Assembly (NCBI GenBank): GCA_000648925.1 | Contig: JFHF01000003.1 | Location: 1-64,000 of the forward strand | Reading direction: 5' to 3' | Source of the DNA: Caballeronia jiangsuensis | GTDB lineage: Bacteria > Pseudomonadota > Gammaproteobacteria > Burkholderiales > Burkholderiaceae | Length of the DNA: 64,000 nt | Shown: piece by piece, positions 34,142 through 42,621 of the stretch | Numbering within the stretch: the first letter of the stretch is position 1 | Layout: every line of letters starts with the position of its first letter | Notes under the pieces: model-generated | The model's database searches: none | What the model saw: the letters and a program-made list of their open reading frames with translations, nothing else | What the model was told of the DNA's origin: nothing | Position numbers and translations under genes: made by a program

Positions 34142-35908
34142 TCAAAAGGACTTCGTGAGCGCGACCCAGAAGCGGTTCGCGTGGCCCGTGCCGAGCGTCG
34201 GCGGGACGTAGCCGAGGGTGTGCGCGTAGGACATCGACAGCAGAAACTCGTGCGGCGCGGTGAAGGTCGCGCCGACGCCCAGTCCCGACAGCCGCACGTG
34301 ATTGCTGCCGGGCACGACCGGATGCGCGACGATCCTGCCGTCGGCGGTATCGATGAAACCCGCCAGCGTGACGAGCACCGGCACGAGCGATTGCCTGATC
34401 GTCTGCCGCACTTCGAAGGTCGCGATATACGCTTCGTCGACGGGCGCATCGCCGGTTGCATACGCGCGCACCGCGTAGGGACCGCCGAGCGAAATCTGTT
34501 CGGACGAGTCGAGATTGCGCGAGGTCGTCTGGCCGTTGAGCGAGAAATAGAGCTGCGTGCCGTTGGCCTGATTGCCGATCACCTGCGTGTGCGTCGCGGC
34601 GAACACGAACTTCGTGAACGAGCCGGCGATCTGCGACGCGACCTGCGCCGGCTGCGGCGACTTGAAGCGCAGGTTGCCTTGCTGGATGCCCGTGTCGAAC
34701 GTCGTGATGCTCTTTTCGAGCGTGAGATTGCCCGATACGCCGAGCCGTCCGACGTCGCTGTTCTTGTCGCTGACGGAATCGAACGCGCCCAGATGATCCG
34801 ACAGCAGCTTGTGGTCGAAGCCGAGCGTCGCGTACACGTTCGCCGCCGGCGAGCGCAGCAGCGGATAGCTTACGAACGTCGAGAAGACATTTGCGCTGCC
34901 ATAGGCGTCGAGATCGTCGAACTGGCCGCCGACGGAATACGTCGAGCGCGTATAGCCGATGCCCCACGCGAGGCCGCTGCCGCCGACCGGCACCGTATAG
35001 CCGATGTTGCCGTAGAACTGGCCGGTGATCGAACCGAGCAGCCGCGCGCCGAGCTGATCGCCGATGCCGAGCGGATTGTTCCATTGCAGCGCGCCGATGA
35101 GACGCGCGGTGCCGGTCGTCGCCTGGCCGTAGTTGTCGGCCTGCACGCTGCCCGCTAACGGCCGCGCCTTCGGCACCTGGAGCGTCATGTTCGACGTGCC
35201 GGGCAGAAGCCCCGGCGAAATCGTCGCGTTTGCGCCCGTCGTGCCGGCCGCGTCCTGCGCGAGCAGCGTGGCGCGGGTCAGCGCGTGCTCGTCGATCACG
35301 TCGCCCGGTTTGAGCCCGCCGAAGAAGCGCGCGATGACCGCATCGCGTGTGCGCGACTGGTTATCGATGTCGATGCGCCCGTAGTGCCCCTCGCTCACCG
35401 CGATGCGCACGATGCCCTTGTCGATCTGCTGCGGCGGTACATAGGCCCGCGCCACCAGATAGCCGTGCCGGCGATAAAACGCGCTCACGCGATCGGCGGC
35501 GCTTTCGAGATCGTCGAGCGAACGGTCCGGGCCGATGAGCGGACGCACGGCGTCGAGCAACGCCGCGGCGGGGAAGAGCGTGTTGCCGGTGAACTCGAAG
35601 CCCTTCACCTCGAAGCGGATGCCACCGGGCGCACCCGATGCGGGCGGCGGCCCGGGCGCGGGCGTCACGTTCAGACGCAGGTCGGAGGGCGGCAGCGGCG
35701 CGGGCGATTGCTGCTGCTGTTCGCGCAGGATGCTACCCGCGTTCGGCAGCGCCTGGGCGTGCACATCGCGCATGTCGCGCGCGCTCGCCGCGACGAGCGT
35801 CGCGAACAGCACGGCGAGCCGGCGCGAAGCGCCGCTGCGGCGTCGTTCGCGGGGCCCGAAGCGTTGCACGCGCCCGGGCTTCACATGCGGCATACGTGAC
35901 CGGGCCAT
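34142..35908 (-). CDS. Two-partner secretion transporter TpsB (ShlB/FhaC/HecB family)
   Basis: Outer-membrane beta-barrel that secretes the adjacent TpsA protein. The 588-residue product begins with a basic region and signal (ending around DVHAQA), then POTRA-type domains (about 95-240: GFEFTGNTLFPAAALLDAVR, AYVPPQQIDKGIVRIAVSEG) and a C-terminal barrel (about 245-588) that ends in Phe, as usual for outer-membrane proteins (TKSF). ATG 35908 overlaps the tpsA stop by 28 bases; ATG 35893 is an alternative. Translational coupling with tpsA fits the shared function. Confidence 0.9.
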   Translation of the reverse strand: MARSRMPHVKPGRVQRFGPRERRRSGASRRLAVLFATLVAASARDMRDVHAQALPNAGSILREQQQQSPAPLPPSDLRLNVTPAPGPPPASGAPGGIRFEVKGFEFTGNTLFPAAALLDAVRPLIGPDRSLDDLESAADRVSAFYRRHGYLVARAYVPPQQIDKGIVRIAVSEGHYGRIDIDNQSRTRDAVIARFFGGLKPGDVIDEHALTRATLLAQDAAGTTGANATISPGLLPGTSNMTLQVPKARPLAGSVQADNYGQATTGTARLIGALQWNNPLGIGDQLGARLLGSITGQFYGNIGYTVPVGGSGLAWGIGYTRSTYSVGGQFDDLDAYGSANVFSTFVSYPLLRSPAANVYATLGFDHKLLSDHLGAFDSVSDKNSDVGRLGVSGNLTLEKSITTFDTGIQQGNLRFKSPQPAQVASQIAGSFTKFVFAATHTQVIGNQANGTQLYFSLNGQTTSRNLDSSEQISLGGPYAVRAYATGDAPVDEAYIATFEVRQTIRQSLVPVLVTLAGFIDTADGRIVAHPVVPGSNHVRLSGLGVGATFTAPHEFLLSMSYAHTLGYVPPTLGTGHANRFWVALTKSF

Positions 35909-38196
35909 GCGTCGTCCGGCAGGCGGCTGCCGTCGCTCGTCGAATCCGTGCGCTGCTGCACGAGCGGCGCCGACTCCGGCTGAAGCCCGGGCGTCGCGTT
36001 GTAGAGCGGCGCGGGATTGGCGGCGTCGGTGCGCACGGAATCGAGAATGCCGGGCAGCGTCGCCGCCGTCGTGACGACGGTCCCAGGCGTTTCCGGGGTC
36101 ACCGGCGTTACCGGCGTTACCGGCTGCACGGGTGGCGACGGCGGTGCCACCGGCTGAGAGGGCGCGCCCGCGATCCTCAACGTGCCGCCTTGCGTCGTGA
36201 TCTTGTAACCCGTGGGGCCGCCCGTCGCGGTGATCGTGATCGCGTAGGTGCCGACCGTCGCGCCCGGCGCCGCGCCCGTGCTCGTCACCGTGAAGACGAA
36301 AGGCTCGTGGATCGCCGGACTGTCGGCGAATGCGCCGCCGTAGTTCGCGCCGTTGTAGCGCAGCGCGACCGTGACGTCGTTCGGTCCCAACGTGCGCGGC
36401 GTGTCGAACGGCACGTCGAGGTTGATCGCCGTGAGCGTGACCTGTTGCTGCGCATTGAACGCGAAGCGGTTGCCCGATGACGATGCGGCGCGCGCATCGG
36501 CGCCGCCCGTATACGCGTCGCCCCAGAGCGCGAGATTGGCGCTTTGCAGGCCGCCGAATGCGTCCGAATCGGGCGCGTCCGAATACACGAGCCAGCGTCC
36601 GTTGGGCGTGGCGAGCGCCTGCGCGCCCGCGCGGTTCACGAAGGTCGCGGCCGCGAGCGTGATGGCCGTGCCGCTCGCGCGGCTCGCGACCGGCGCGGCG
36701 AGCGTGAGCGACGGCGCCGTGAGCGTCACCGCGCCGCTCGCCGAGACGCCCGTCAAACCCGCGACGTTGCCGATGGTGAGCGGCGCGCTATCGGCGAGGG
36801 CGATCGAACCGGCATTGGCCGCGAACGTGCCGATGCGATTGCCCGCGTTCGTCAGTTGATAGACGCCCGCACCGCCTTGCAGCGCGACGTTGGCGGCCTC
36901 GATCGGCGCGCGCTGCGTGGCGCTGCCGGCCGTCGTCATCGAGAGCGTGCCGCGCGGCGCGCTGATGGACGCATCGAGCCGGATGCCGCTCTGCGCCGCG
37001 AGCGAGAGCATGTTCGCCCCGCGCCACGCGACGGGGCCATCGATCAGCACGAAGCCGAACGGCGCGAAGCCCGGCGGCGACGCGGCGCTGATCGACACAT
37101 TCGTCGATTCGAGCACGCGCGAAAGCGTCGCGCTCTGGATCGTGCCGAAGCGCCGTCCGATGTCGTCGTCCGCGCCGACGAGCGCCGCGAAGTCGCTCGC
37201 GATGCGCCACGTTCCGGTCTGCCCCGAGGCCGCTGCCGTCGTGATCTGCGCGTCGGGCGCGACGCGCACCTGCGTGCCCGCCGTCTCGATGATGCCGCCA
37301 TTGCCGCCATTGGGCGCCGATGCGTCGAGCGTGCCGCCGACCTGCACGACGCCCGTATCCGCGACGAGCCGGATCACGCCGTTCTGGTTCACGGCGCTGC
37401 GCGCGCGGATGATGCCCGTGTTGTTCACGACGTTGTTGAAAAGCGCGTCCTCGGCGCTCGCGGCGAGCCACGCCTGACCGCCATCGGCCTGAATCAGTCC
37501 GTGATTGGCGGCGAGCGCATTGAGCGCGCCGCGCTCCACCGACAAGCCGATCATGCTGTGGTCGCCGAGCGTGACCGCGATGCGTTCGCCCGCCGCGAGC
37601 GCCGCGAAACCGCCGGGCGAATCGATCGTGCCGGCGTTGATCGCGCGCGCGCCGATCAGCGCGACATAGCCGCCGGGCGCGCTCTCGATCGTGCCGAGAT
37701 TCACGACCGCGCCGCCGCCGCGATGGTGATGATGACGCTCGCCGCCGGCGAACGTGTAATGGCCGTTCATGAAGTCGTTCGTCGACAGATCGAGCGACGA
37801 AGCGAGCAATCCTCCGACGTTCACCTGCGCGCCCGGCCCGAAGATCACGCCGTTCGGATTGATGATGAACACCTGCCCGTTCGCGTCGAGCCTGCCGAAC
37901 AGCGCCGAAGGACGCGGCCCGACGACGCGGTTGAGCGCGATCGCATTCGCGCCCGGCTGGTTGAACGTGACCGATTCGCCGGGGCGCGTGCTGAACGAAT
38001 TCCAGTCGATCGCGAGGCGGCCGCTGTTCTGCTGAATGGTCGTGTTCGGGCCCGCGCTCGTCACGGAGCCGGAGCCCCCGACGACGCGCGCGCCAGTCGG
38101 CTCCGCGTGCGCATACGCGAAGGCCGCGCTCAGGAGCGTGGCGGAGCAAAAACGCAGCGCGGGGGACGCGGTGCTTGCGCGCAGAGCCTTGATCAT
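35881..38196 (-). CDS. Two-partner secretion exoprotein TpsA (filamentous-haemagglutinin N-terminal domain)
   Basis: Large exoprotein of 771 residues secreted by the adjacent TpsB. It has a signal peptide (about 1-31), a TPS domain (about 35-270) with the hallmark FIINPNGVIFGPGAQV (NPNG at 113-116), a beta-helix of short repeats (about 270-620), a MBG-like segment and a C-terminal Pro/Thr/Val-rich tail with repeated PVTP units. A His-rich ERHHHHRGGG (155-158) in the TPS domain is unusual and may bind metal. ATG 38196 was chosen because AAGGAG is nine bases upstream; longer starts at 38226 and 38256 are possible. It is first in the six-gene operon, so the promoter is at 38197-38386. Confidence 0.88.
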   Translation of the reverse strand: MIKALRASTASPALRFCSATLLSAAFAYAHAEPTGARVVGGSGSVTSAGPNTTIQQNSGRLAIDWNSFSTRPGESVTFNQPGANAIALNRVVGPRPSALFGRLDANGQVFIINPNGVIFGPGAQVNVGGLLASSLDLSTNDFMNGHYTFAGGERHHHHRGGGAVVNLGTIESAPGGYVALIGARAINAGTIDSPGGFAALAAGERIAVTLGDHSMIGLSVERGALNALAANHGLIQADGGQAWLAASAEDALFNNVVNNTGIIRARSAVNQNGVIRLVADTGVVQVGGTLDASAPNGGNGGIIETAGTQVRVAPDAQITTAAASGQTGTWRIASDFAALVGADDDIGRRFGTIQSATLSRVLESTNVSISAASPPGFAPFGFVLIDGPVAWRGANMLSLAAQSGIRLDASISAPRGTLSMTTAGSATQRAPIEAANVALQGGAGVYQLTNAGNRIGTFAANAGSIALADSAPLTIGNVAGLTGVSASGAVTLTAPSLTLAAPVASRASGTAITLAAATFVNRAGAQALATPNGRWLVYSDAPDSDAFGGLQSANLALWGDAYTGGADARAASSSGNRFAFNAQQQVTLTAINLDVPFDTPRTLGPNDVTVALRYNGANYGGAFADSPAIHEPFVFTVTSTGAAPGATVGTYAITITATGGPTGYKITTQGGTLRIAGAPSQPVAPPSPPVQPVTPVTPVTPETPGTVVTTAATLPGILDSVRTDAANPAPLYNATPGLQPESAPLVQQRTDSTSDGSRLPDDAWPGHVCRM

Positions 38197-38386
38197 GTCG
38201 GCAGACTCCTTTCTGTTGCGCTGCATCGTCGCGACGAAATGCAGGCGCACCATCAAGCAGTTTAGTGTTCCGAATCATGCATGCAACTACGCGTTTAGAG
38301 AATGTACGCGGGCGTTGGCTATGTGCGTTCGATTACGCACGTGATCACTTCATTTGTCTTAGGAATACGATGTATTTATATGACGT

Positions 38387-39304
38387 TCAGACCGGCTCGT
38401 TCGCGAGCGTGCCTTCGACGAATTCCCGCAGAAACGCGACCCAGGTACGGATCTTCGCATCGAGATACTGACGGGACGCATACATCGCGTAGATCGTCAT
38501 GCTCTGTAGTTCCCAGTCGGGCAACACGCGCACGAGCGAGCCGTTTTGCAGCCACGGGAGCGCCGCGAGCATCGGCAATGGAGCGATGCCGAGTCCGTTC
38601 GACAGGGCGACGGCGAGCGCATCGGCGGAATTGACGCGCAGGCGGCCGGGTTCCAGTTCCACTTCGTGCTTGCCGCGCGGTCCTTCGAAGACCCATCGGT
38701 CGACCGGGAAGAAGGTCGTCACGAGTTGCAGGCACGCGTGATTCGTCAGGTCTTCGATGCGCTGCGGCGCGCCCGCGCGCTTCAGATAGCCGGGCGATGC
38801 GCAGAGCACGCTCGGCATCGAGCAGATTTTCGTGGAAACGAGCGCGGAGTCGGGCAGGGTGGACGTAGTGACTTGCAGAAAGACATCGAAGCCTTCGTCG
38901 AGCATGTCGGGCACGTGCTGCGAGAGCGTCAGCTCGACGCGCACCTGCGGATGCTCCTCCAGATAACGCGTGAGCGCGGGCACGACGTAATGCTGGCCGA
39001 AGGTGATCGGCGCGTGCATGCGCAGCACGCCGCTCGGCGAGACCTGCGCGTCGCCCGCTTCGGCCTCGGAGAGATCGACGAGTTCGAGCACTTCCTTGCA
39101 GCGGGTGAGATAGCGGTTGCCGGCATCGGTGAGCGCCACGCGCCGCGTCGTGCGATTCAGAAGACGCGTGCGCAAATGCGTTTCGAGCTCGGTGACCGCG
39201 CGCGATGCCTGCGCGGTCGTTATGTCCATTTGCTGCGCCGCGACAGTGAAGCTCGCCGCTTCCGCCACGCGCGCAAAGATTCTCATGCTCCGCAATAAGT
39301 CCAT
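38387..39304 (-). CDS. LysR-family transcriptional regulator
   Basis: A 305-residue LysR regulator with an N-terminal winged helix-turn-helix (about 1-60: MDLLRSMRIFARVAEAASFT, QQMDITTAQASRAVTELE, RTRLLNRTTRRVALTDAG) and a substrate-binding domain (about 90-295). It is downstream of the tpsA promoter region in the same orientation but separate, and divergent from the Tyr/Pro-rich protein gene. The target is probably one of the divergent genes; the ligand is unknown. Confidence 0.9.
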   Translation of the reverse strand: MDLLRSMRIFARVAEAASFTVAAQQMDITTAQASRAVTELETHLRTRLLNRTTRRVALTDAGNRYLTRCKEVLELVDLSEAEAGDAQVSPSGVLRMHAPITFGQHYVVPALTRYLEEHPQVRVELTLSQHVPDMLDEGFDVFLQVTTSTLPDSALVSTKICSMPSVLCASPGYLKRAGAPQRIEDLTNHACLQLVTTFFPVDRWVFEGPRGKHEVELEPGRLRVNSADALAVALSNGLGIAPLPMLAALPWLQNGSLVRVLPDWELQSMTIYAMYASRQYLDAKIRTWVAFLREFVEGTLANEPV

Positions 39305-39424
39305 CGGCCCGGCATCCGTTTGACGAAGCCGGAACTATCCCACGGCGGCGCAAGGGCGCGCAACCGGCGCGGACGATGCGGCCCGGCGCGCGAAATCCGC
39401 ACATCCGTTTCAGGATTCACATCT

Positions 39425-39441
39425 GTTACAGCGCTTGTAAC
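39425..39441. promoter_or_regulatory. Inverted repeat upstream of the Tyr/Pro-rich protein gene
   Basis: GTTACA-N5-TGTAAC, perfect 6-bp arms, in the divergent region between a LysR regulator gene (start 39304) and the gene at 39540. A candidate operator or promoter element; the owner is unknown. Confidence 0.35.
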
Positions 39442-39539
39442 TCAGCGGGCAAGCGGCGCGGCTACGATGGATTCATGGCTGCATGCGAGTTCAGGAGCGC
39501 ATCGCAGCCTCGGTGATGGCCTTATCTGAAGAGGACGAA

Positions 39540-39875
39540 ATGAACATCAAGGGCGTGGTCGGGATCGGAATTGCGTTGTCGGCGGGCCTCGCTTGCGAAG
39601 CCGCGATGGCGGGCGTGAGCGTCGGCGTCAATCTCGGGGTGCCGGTGGCGCCGGTTTATGCCGCGCCGGTTTATGTCGCGCCTGCGCCCGTCTATGAGGC
39701 GCCGCCGCCTCCGCCGCCACCGCCGATCGTGTATCAGCCGGCGCCGGTCATCGTCGCGCCCGCGCCCGCCATCGTCGTCGGCTGGCATGGCGACCGGTAC
39801 TGGGACGGTTATCGCTACTGGGGACGCCGCGACTGGTATGCGCATCACGGCGGCTACGGCTATCGCCACTGGTAA
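39540..39875 (+). CDS. Secreted Tyr/Pro-rich protein, 111 residues
   Basis: Envelope protein with a signal peptide (about 1-24, ending AAMAG) and a low-complexity mature part: repeated APVY units (PVYAAPVYVAPAPVYEAPPP), then a Trp/Tyr/Arg-rich C-terminus, GDRYWDGYRYWGRRDWY and GGYGYRHW. No family is recognised beyond similar Tyr/Trp-rich envelope proteins common in Burkholderia. ATG 39540 follows GAAGAGGAC; longer frames start in untypical sequence. It is followed by another Tyr-rich protein gene, and the two are likely co-transcribed. Confidence 0.75.
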   Translation: MNIKGVVGIGIALSAGLACEAAMAGVSVGVNLGVPVAPVYAAPVYVAPAPVYEAPPPPPPPPIVYQPAPVIVAPAPAIVVGWHGDRYWDGYRYWGRRDWYAHHGGYGYRHW

Positions 39876-39905
39876 GCAGAGAACGAACGGGAGCGGGGCA
39901 TCATC

Positions 39906-40139
39906 ATGAAAACTTCATCTCGAACTCGAATCAGGGCGCTGATCGTGCCCGTCGCGCTGGTGCTGGCGGCCGGTCTCGGCGGCTGCGTGTATGCGCCGCC
40001 TTATGGCTACGCGCCCGCGCCTGCTTACGGCTACGCGCCTGCCTATGGGTACGCGTATGGGCCGGGGTATTACGCGGCGCCGTCGGTGTCGCTTGGTATC
40101 GGCTTTTCCGGAGGCGGCGGGCACTGGCACGGACATTGA
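39906..40139 (+). CDS. Tyr/Ala/Pro-rich small lipoprotein, 77 residues
   Basis: Probable outer-membrane lipoprotein: signal ending in lipobox LGGC (Cys27), then tandem Tyr/Ala/Pro repeats such as APAYGYAPAYGYA and a Gly/His-rich end, FSGGGGHWHGH, which could bind metal. No catalytic motif. It lies 30 bases after the other Tyr/Pro-rich gene and 69 before the cupin gene, so it is likely in the same unit. Function unknown. Confidence 0.72.
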   Translation: MKTSSRTRIRALIVPVALVLAAGLGGCVYAPPYGYAPAPAYGYAPAYGYAYGPGYYAAPSVSLGIGFSGGGGHWHGH

Positions 40140-40208
40140 GGCCAGCGTGAAACGAAGTGGAACGGCCGTTGCTGCGCTTTCTTCGACTCTTCAGGAGATA
40201 AGCGCAAC

Positions 40209-40742
40209 ATGGCCGAGCAAACCGTAACGCTTAAGGCGCAGGGTGCGCGCTGCGAGCACTTCATGCTGCCGCCGAACGGCTGGGTGCCGAACAATTCACG
40301 CCTGCCGGTACTCGTGTGGCGCGGCGCGATCGATCCCAAAGTCTCCGACTGCGCCGCGCGTTTCGAAGCGCTGTTCGCGCAAAACGGCTGGCCGCCGCAA
40401 TGGCGCGACGGCGTCTTCGACTATCACCATTTTCATTCGACCGCGCATGAGGCGCTCGGCATCGCTTCCGGCGACGCCGAGCTGATTCTCGGCGGGCCGC
40501 ACGGCCGTGTGATCGCAGTCAGCGCCGGCGACGCCCTCATTCTGCCCGCCGGCACCGGCCATTGTTTGCTTACGGCGGGCCGCCGCTTTCAAGTGATCGG
40601 CGCGTATCCGCCCGGTCAGCAATGGGACATTCGGCGCGACGCGATCAGCGAGGCAGATCGCATCGCGATGGAAGCGCTTCCGTTCCCGACAAGCGATCCC
40701 GTCGCCGGAGAAGACGGGCCGCTCGCTCGACTTTGGCGCTGA
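40209..40742 (+). CDS. Cupin-domain protein (YjlB-like)
   Basis: A 177-residue single-domain cupin. The metal-binding motif YHHFHSTAHEALGI (about 71-84) gives His, His and Glu, and the second motif includes LPAGTGHCLL (about 117-126). No signal peptide, so cytoplasmic. YjlB-type cupins have no fixed activity; dioxygenase or small-molecule binding are possible. GGAGATAAGC lies before ATG 40209. It is 69 bases after a Tyr-rich lipoprotein gene and convergent, 5 bases away, with a DMT exporter gene. Confidence 0.85.
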   Translation: MAEQTVTLKAQGARCEHFMLPPNGWVPNNSRLPVLVWRGAIDPKVSDCAARFEALFAQNGWPPQWRDGVFDYHHFHSTAHEALGIASGDAELILGGPHGRVIAVSAGDALILPAGTGHCLLTAGRRFQVIGAYPPGQQWDIRRDAISEADRIAMEALPFPTSDPVAGEDGPLARLWR

Positions 40743-40747
40743 TTCGC

Positions 40748-41698
40748 TCAGGCCTTGCTTTCTTTCGCGGACTGCGTGCGGCGCGCGCTGAACAACGGAA
40801 TGCGCTTGACGACGCCCGTCGCGAGCGCGGTGCCGACGAGCACGATCGCGCACGCCACCGCCATCCCCATCGACACGCGTTCCGCGAGAAACAGCGCACC
40901 CCAAAGAATCCCGAAGATCGGAATCAGGAACGTCACCGTGATCGCGCGGGCAGGCCCGACCACCGCGATGAGATGGAAAAACATCATGTAGGCCACGCCG
41001 GTGCACGCGACGCCCAGCCCGAGCACCGCGCCCCATGCGTGCGCCGATACCGCGCCCGTGGGCCAGAAGAAAAGCGCGAACGGCAGGAGCACGAGCGTCG
41101 CGGCGCTCATCGTGCCGGCGGCGACCGTCAGCGAATCGACGCCCATCAGATGCTTCTTCGTATAGCTCGCGGCGACGCCGTAACTGGCGGACGCGGCGAG
41201 CGCGGCCAGCGCGGCGAGGGCGGTGGTCATCGGCGCGACGGGAACGGCGTTCGCATCGTGCATGAACATCTGGTTCCAGACGAGCGCGAGGACGCCGGCG
41301 AAACCGATCGCGAGTCCGGCGACGCGCATGCCGGTCAACCGGTCGCTGAGCCACAGGTACGCGACGAGCGCGCCCCAGAGCGGCGTCGTCGCGTTGATGA
41401 CGGACGTGACGCCCGCCGACAACGTCAGCTCCGCATACGCGAAAAGACAGAACGGCGCGGCGGAGTTGAGCACGCCGACGACGATGAGCGGCCACGCACG
41501 CTCACGCATCGTCGAGAACGCCTGTCGCGCCTTGCCGCGCACTGCGAGCATCAACAGCAGAAAGATCGCGCCGATGCCCACGCGCAACGCCATCAACGGC
41601 GCGACGCCGAGATCGGTCACACCGACGCGGATGAACAGAAACGAGCCGCCCCACAACGCGGCGAGGATGAACAGTTGAGCGAGATTGACGGGATTCAT
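40748..41698 (-). CDS. DMT-superfamily (EamA) transporter
   Basis: A 316-residue, ten-helix protein with two EamA repeats: AALWGGSFLFIRVGVTDLGV at the N-terminus and the second-repeat GLGVACTGVAYMMFFHLIAV with EamA-type VGPARAITVTFLIPIF. The tail is hydrophilic and basic. Probable exporter of amino acids or related metabolites; substrate not predictable. It is convergent with the cupin gene and faces an unoccupied 357-base region upstream. Confidence 0.87.
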   Translation of the reverse strand: MNPVNLAQLFILAALWGGSFLFIRVGVTDLGVAPLMALRVGIGAIFLLLMLAVRGKARQAFSTMRERAWPLIVVGVLNSAAPFCLFAYAELTLSAGVTSVINATTPLWGALVAYLWLSDRLTGMRVAGLAIGFAGVLALVWNQMFMHDANAVPVAPMTTALAALAALAASASYGVAASYTKKHLMGVDSLTVAAGTMSAATLVLLPFALFFWPTGAVSAHAWGAVLGLGVACTGVAYMMFFHLIAVVGPARAITVTFLIPIFGILWGALFLAERVSMGMAVACAIVLVGTALATGVVKRIPLFSARRTQSAKESKA

Positions 41699-42055
41699 GG
41701 CGGGCTTCGCAGAAGGAGTAGGAGGGCGAAGCCATCGTATCGGCGTGCGGCAGGCCGACGTTTCGGCCCGGCGTGAAACGAAAGATGCAGCGTTGTCGGC
41801 GCGGCTTCCGTGCTCGCCGCTTCTTTCGGGACGCTCGCCCGGCTTCGCTCTACGCCAAGGATCGTAAGCGTGCGCGCACGCGCGGACAAACGAGCAATTC
41901 TCACCGCTATGTGAGAAAAATTATCATGCGCGGCGGGGCTTGCTGGGCCGCCGGCGCGCGGGTTGCCGGCGCATGGATTCGGTGCGACTCTTGCATCATC
42001 GGAAGATGGATGAAGGTTTTGCAGCGCGATGGACGCGGTCAACTGGAGAAAAGCC
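41699..42055. other. Non-coding region with a short inverted repeat
   Basis: Divergent region between the DMT gene and the DUF883-like gene. No gene-like frame is convincing. At 41898-41917, TTCTCAC-N6-GTGAGAA forms perfect 7-bp arms followed by AAATT, a possible operator or hairpin. The region must contain promoters of both flanking genes. Confidence 0.5.
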
Positions 42056-42520
42056 ATGGACAATGCAAACGGCAGCGCATCCACGATTCAATCGATGCAA
42101 ACGGACGATCCGCCGCTCGCGCGCCGCACGGTGACGAGCGCGATGGAAGCGGCGCTCGCGCCGGGCATGGCGCAGGGGCAGGCCGCGAGCGTGACGCCGC
42201 TCACGCCGGGCGCGGCGCACAGGCCGGCGATGTATGCGCCGTATCACGTGCACGGCAGCGTGCTCGAAGGCGGCGACAGTCCGTCCGTGCTCGCGCAACC
42301 GGCCGCCGCGACTTCCGCGGGGCAGGGCAGCCAGTACCATCCGTCGCGGCCGGCGCCACGGCGCGCGCGCGACATGCTGACGGGGGCGCAGGATGTTGTC
42401 GCGACGCATTTTCGGCAGGCGAAGGAAGGCACCGATGACTTCGTGCACGACAATCCCTGGAAGTCGATCGCGCTGGCGGCGGTCGGCGGGTTGATCGTCG
42501 GTCTGCTGGCCGCGCGCTGA
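42056..42520 (+). CDS. DUF883/ElaB-like C-terminal membrane-anchored protein
   Basis: A 154-residue protein whose C-terminus matches ElaB/YqjD (DUF883) proteins: the segment QAKEGTDDFVHDNPWKSI followed by one helix, ALAAVGGLIVGLLAAR. ElaB-type proteins bind ribosomes at the membrane in stationary phase; whether this one does is untested. The N-terminal 100 residues are low-complexity (Ala, Pro, Gln, Ser). ATG 42056 is preceded by GGAG eight bases away; an upstream ATG-like start at 42029 is less well supported. It is the first gene of a run of small stress-type genes. Confidence 0.72.
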   Translation: MDNANGSASTIQSMQTDDPPLARRTVTSAMEAALAPGMAQGQAASVTPLTPGAAHRPAMYAPYHVHGSVLEGGDSPSVLAQPAAATSAGQGSQYHPSRPAPRRARDMLTGAQDVVATHFRQAKEGTDDFVHDNPWKSIALAAVGGLIVGLLAAR

Positions 42521-42621
42521 AGACCGGTGGCCGACGTAACCGCGTGTAAGCATCTGTCAGTCGGGCCTCAACCTTGCTGTACCAAAGGTACCGACACGGC
42601 TCCCCGCCGTGCCGGGCCGAC

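Noticed and set aside
31216..34461. A giant SulP fusion protein starting far upstream
   Set aside because: The first ~330 residues are a shadow of the FecR-like and tpsB genes; transporter homology begins at 33474.
36060..36135. Short tandem repeat ACCGGCGTT as a possible regulatory array
   Set aside because: It encodes the PVTP repeats in the Pro-rich tail of TpsA, so protein-level repetition explains it.
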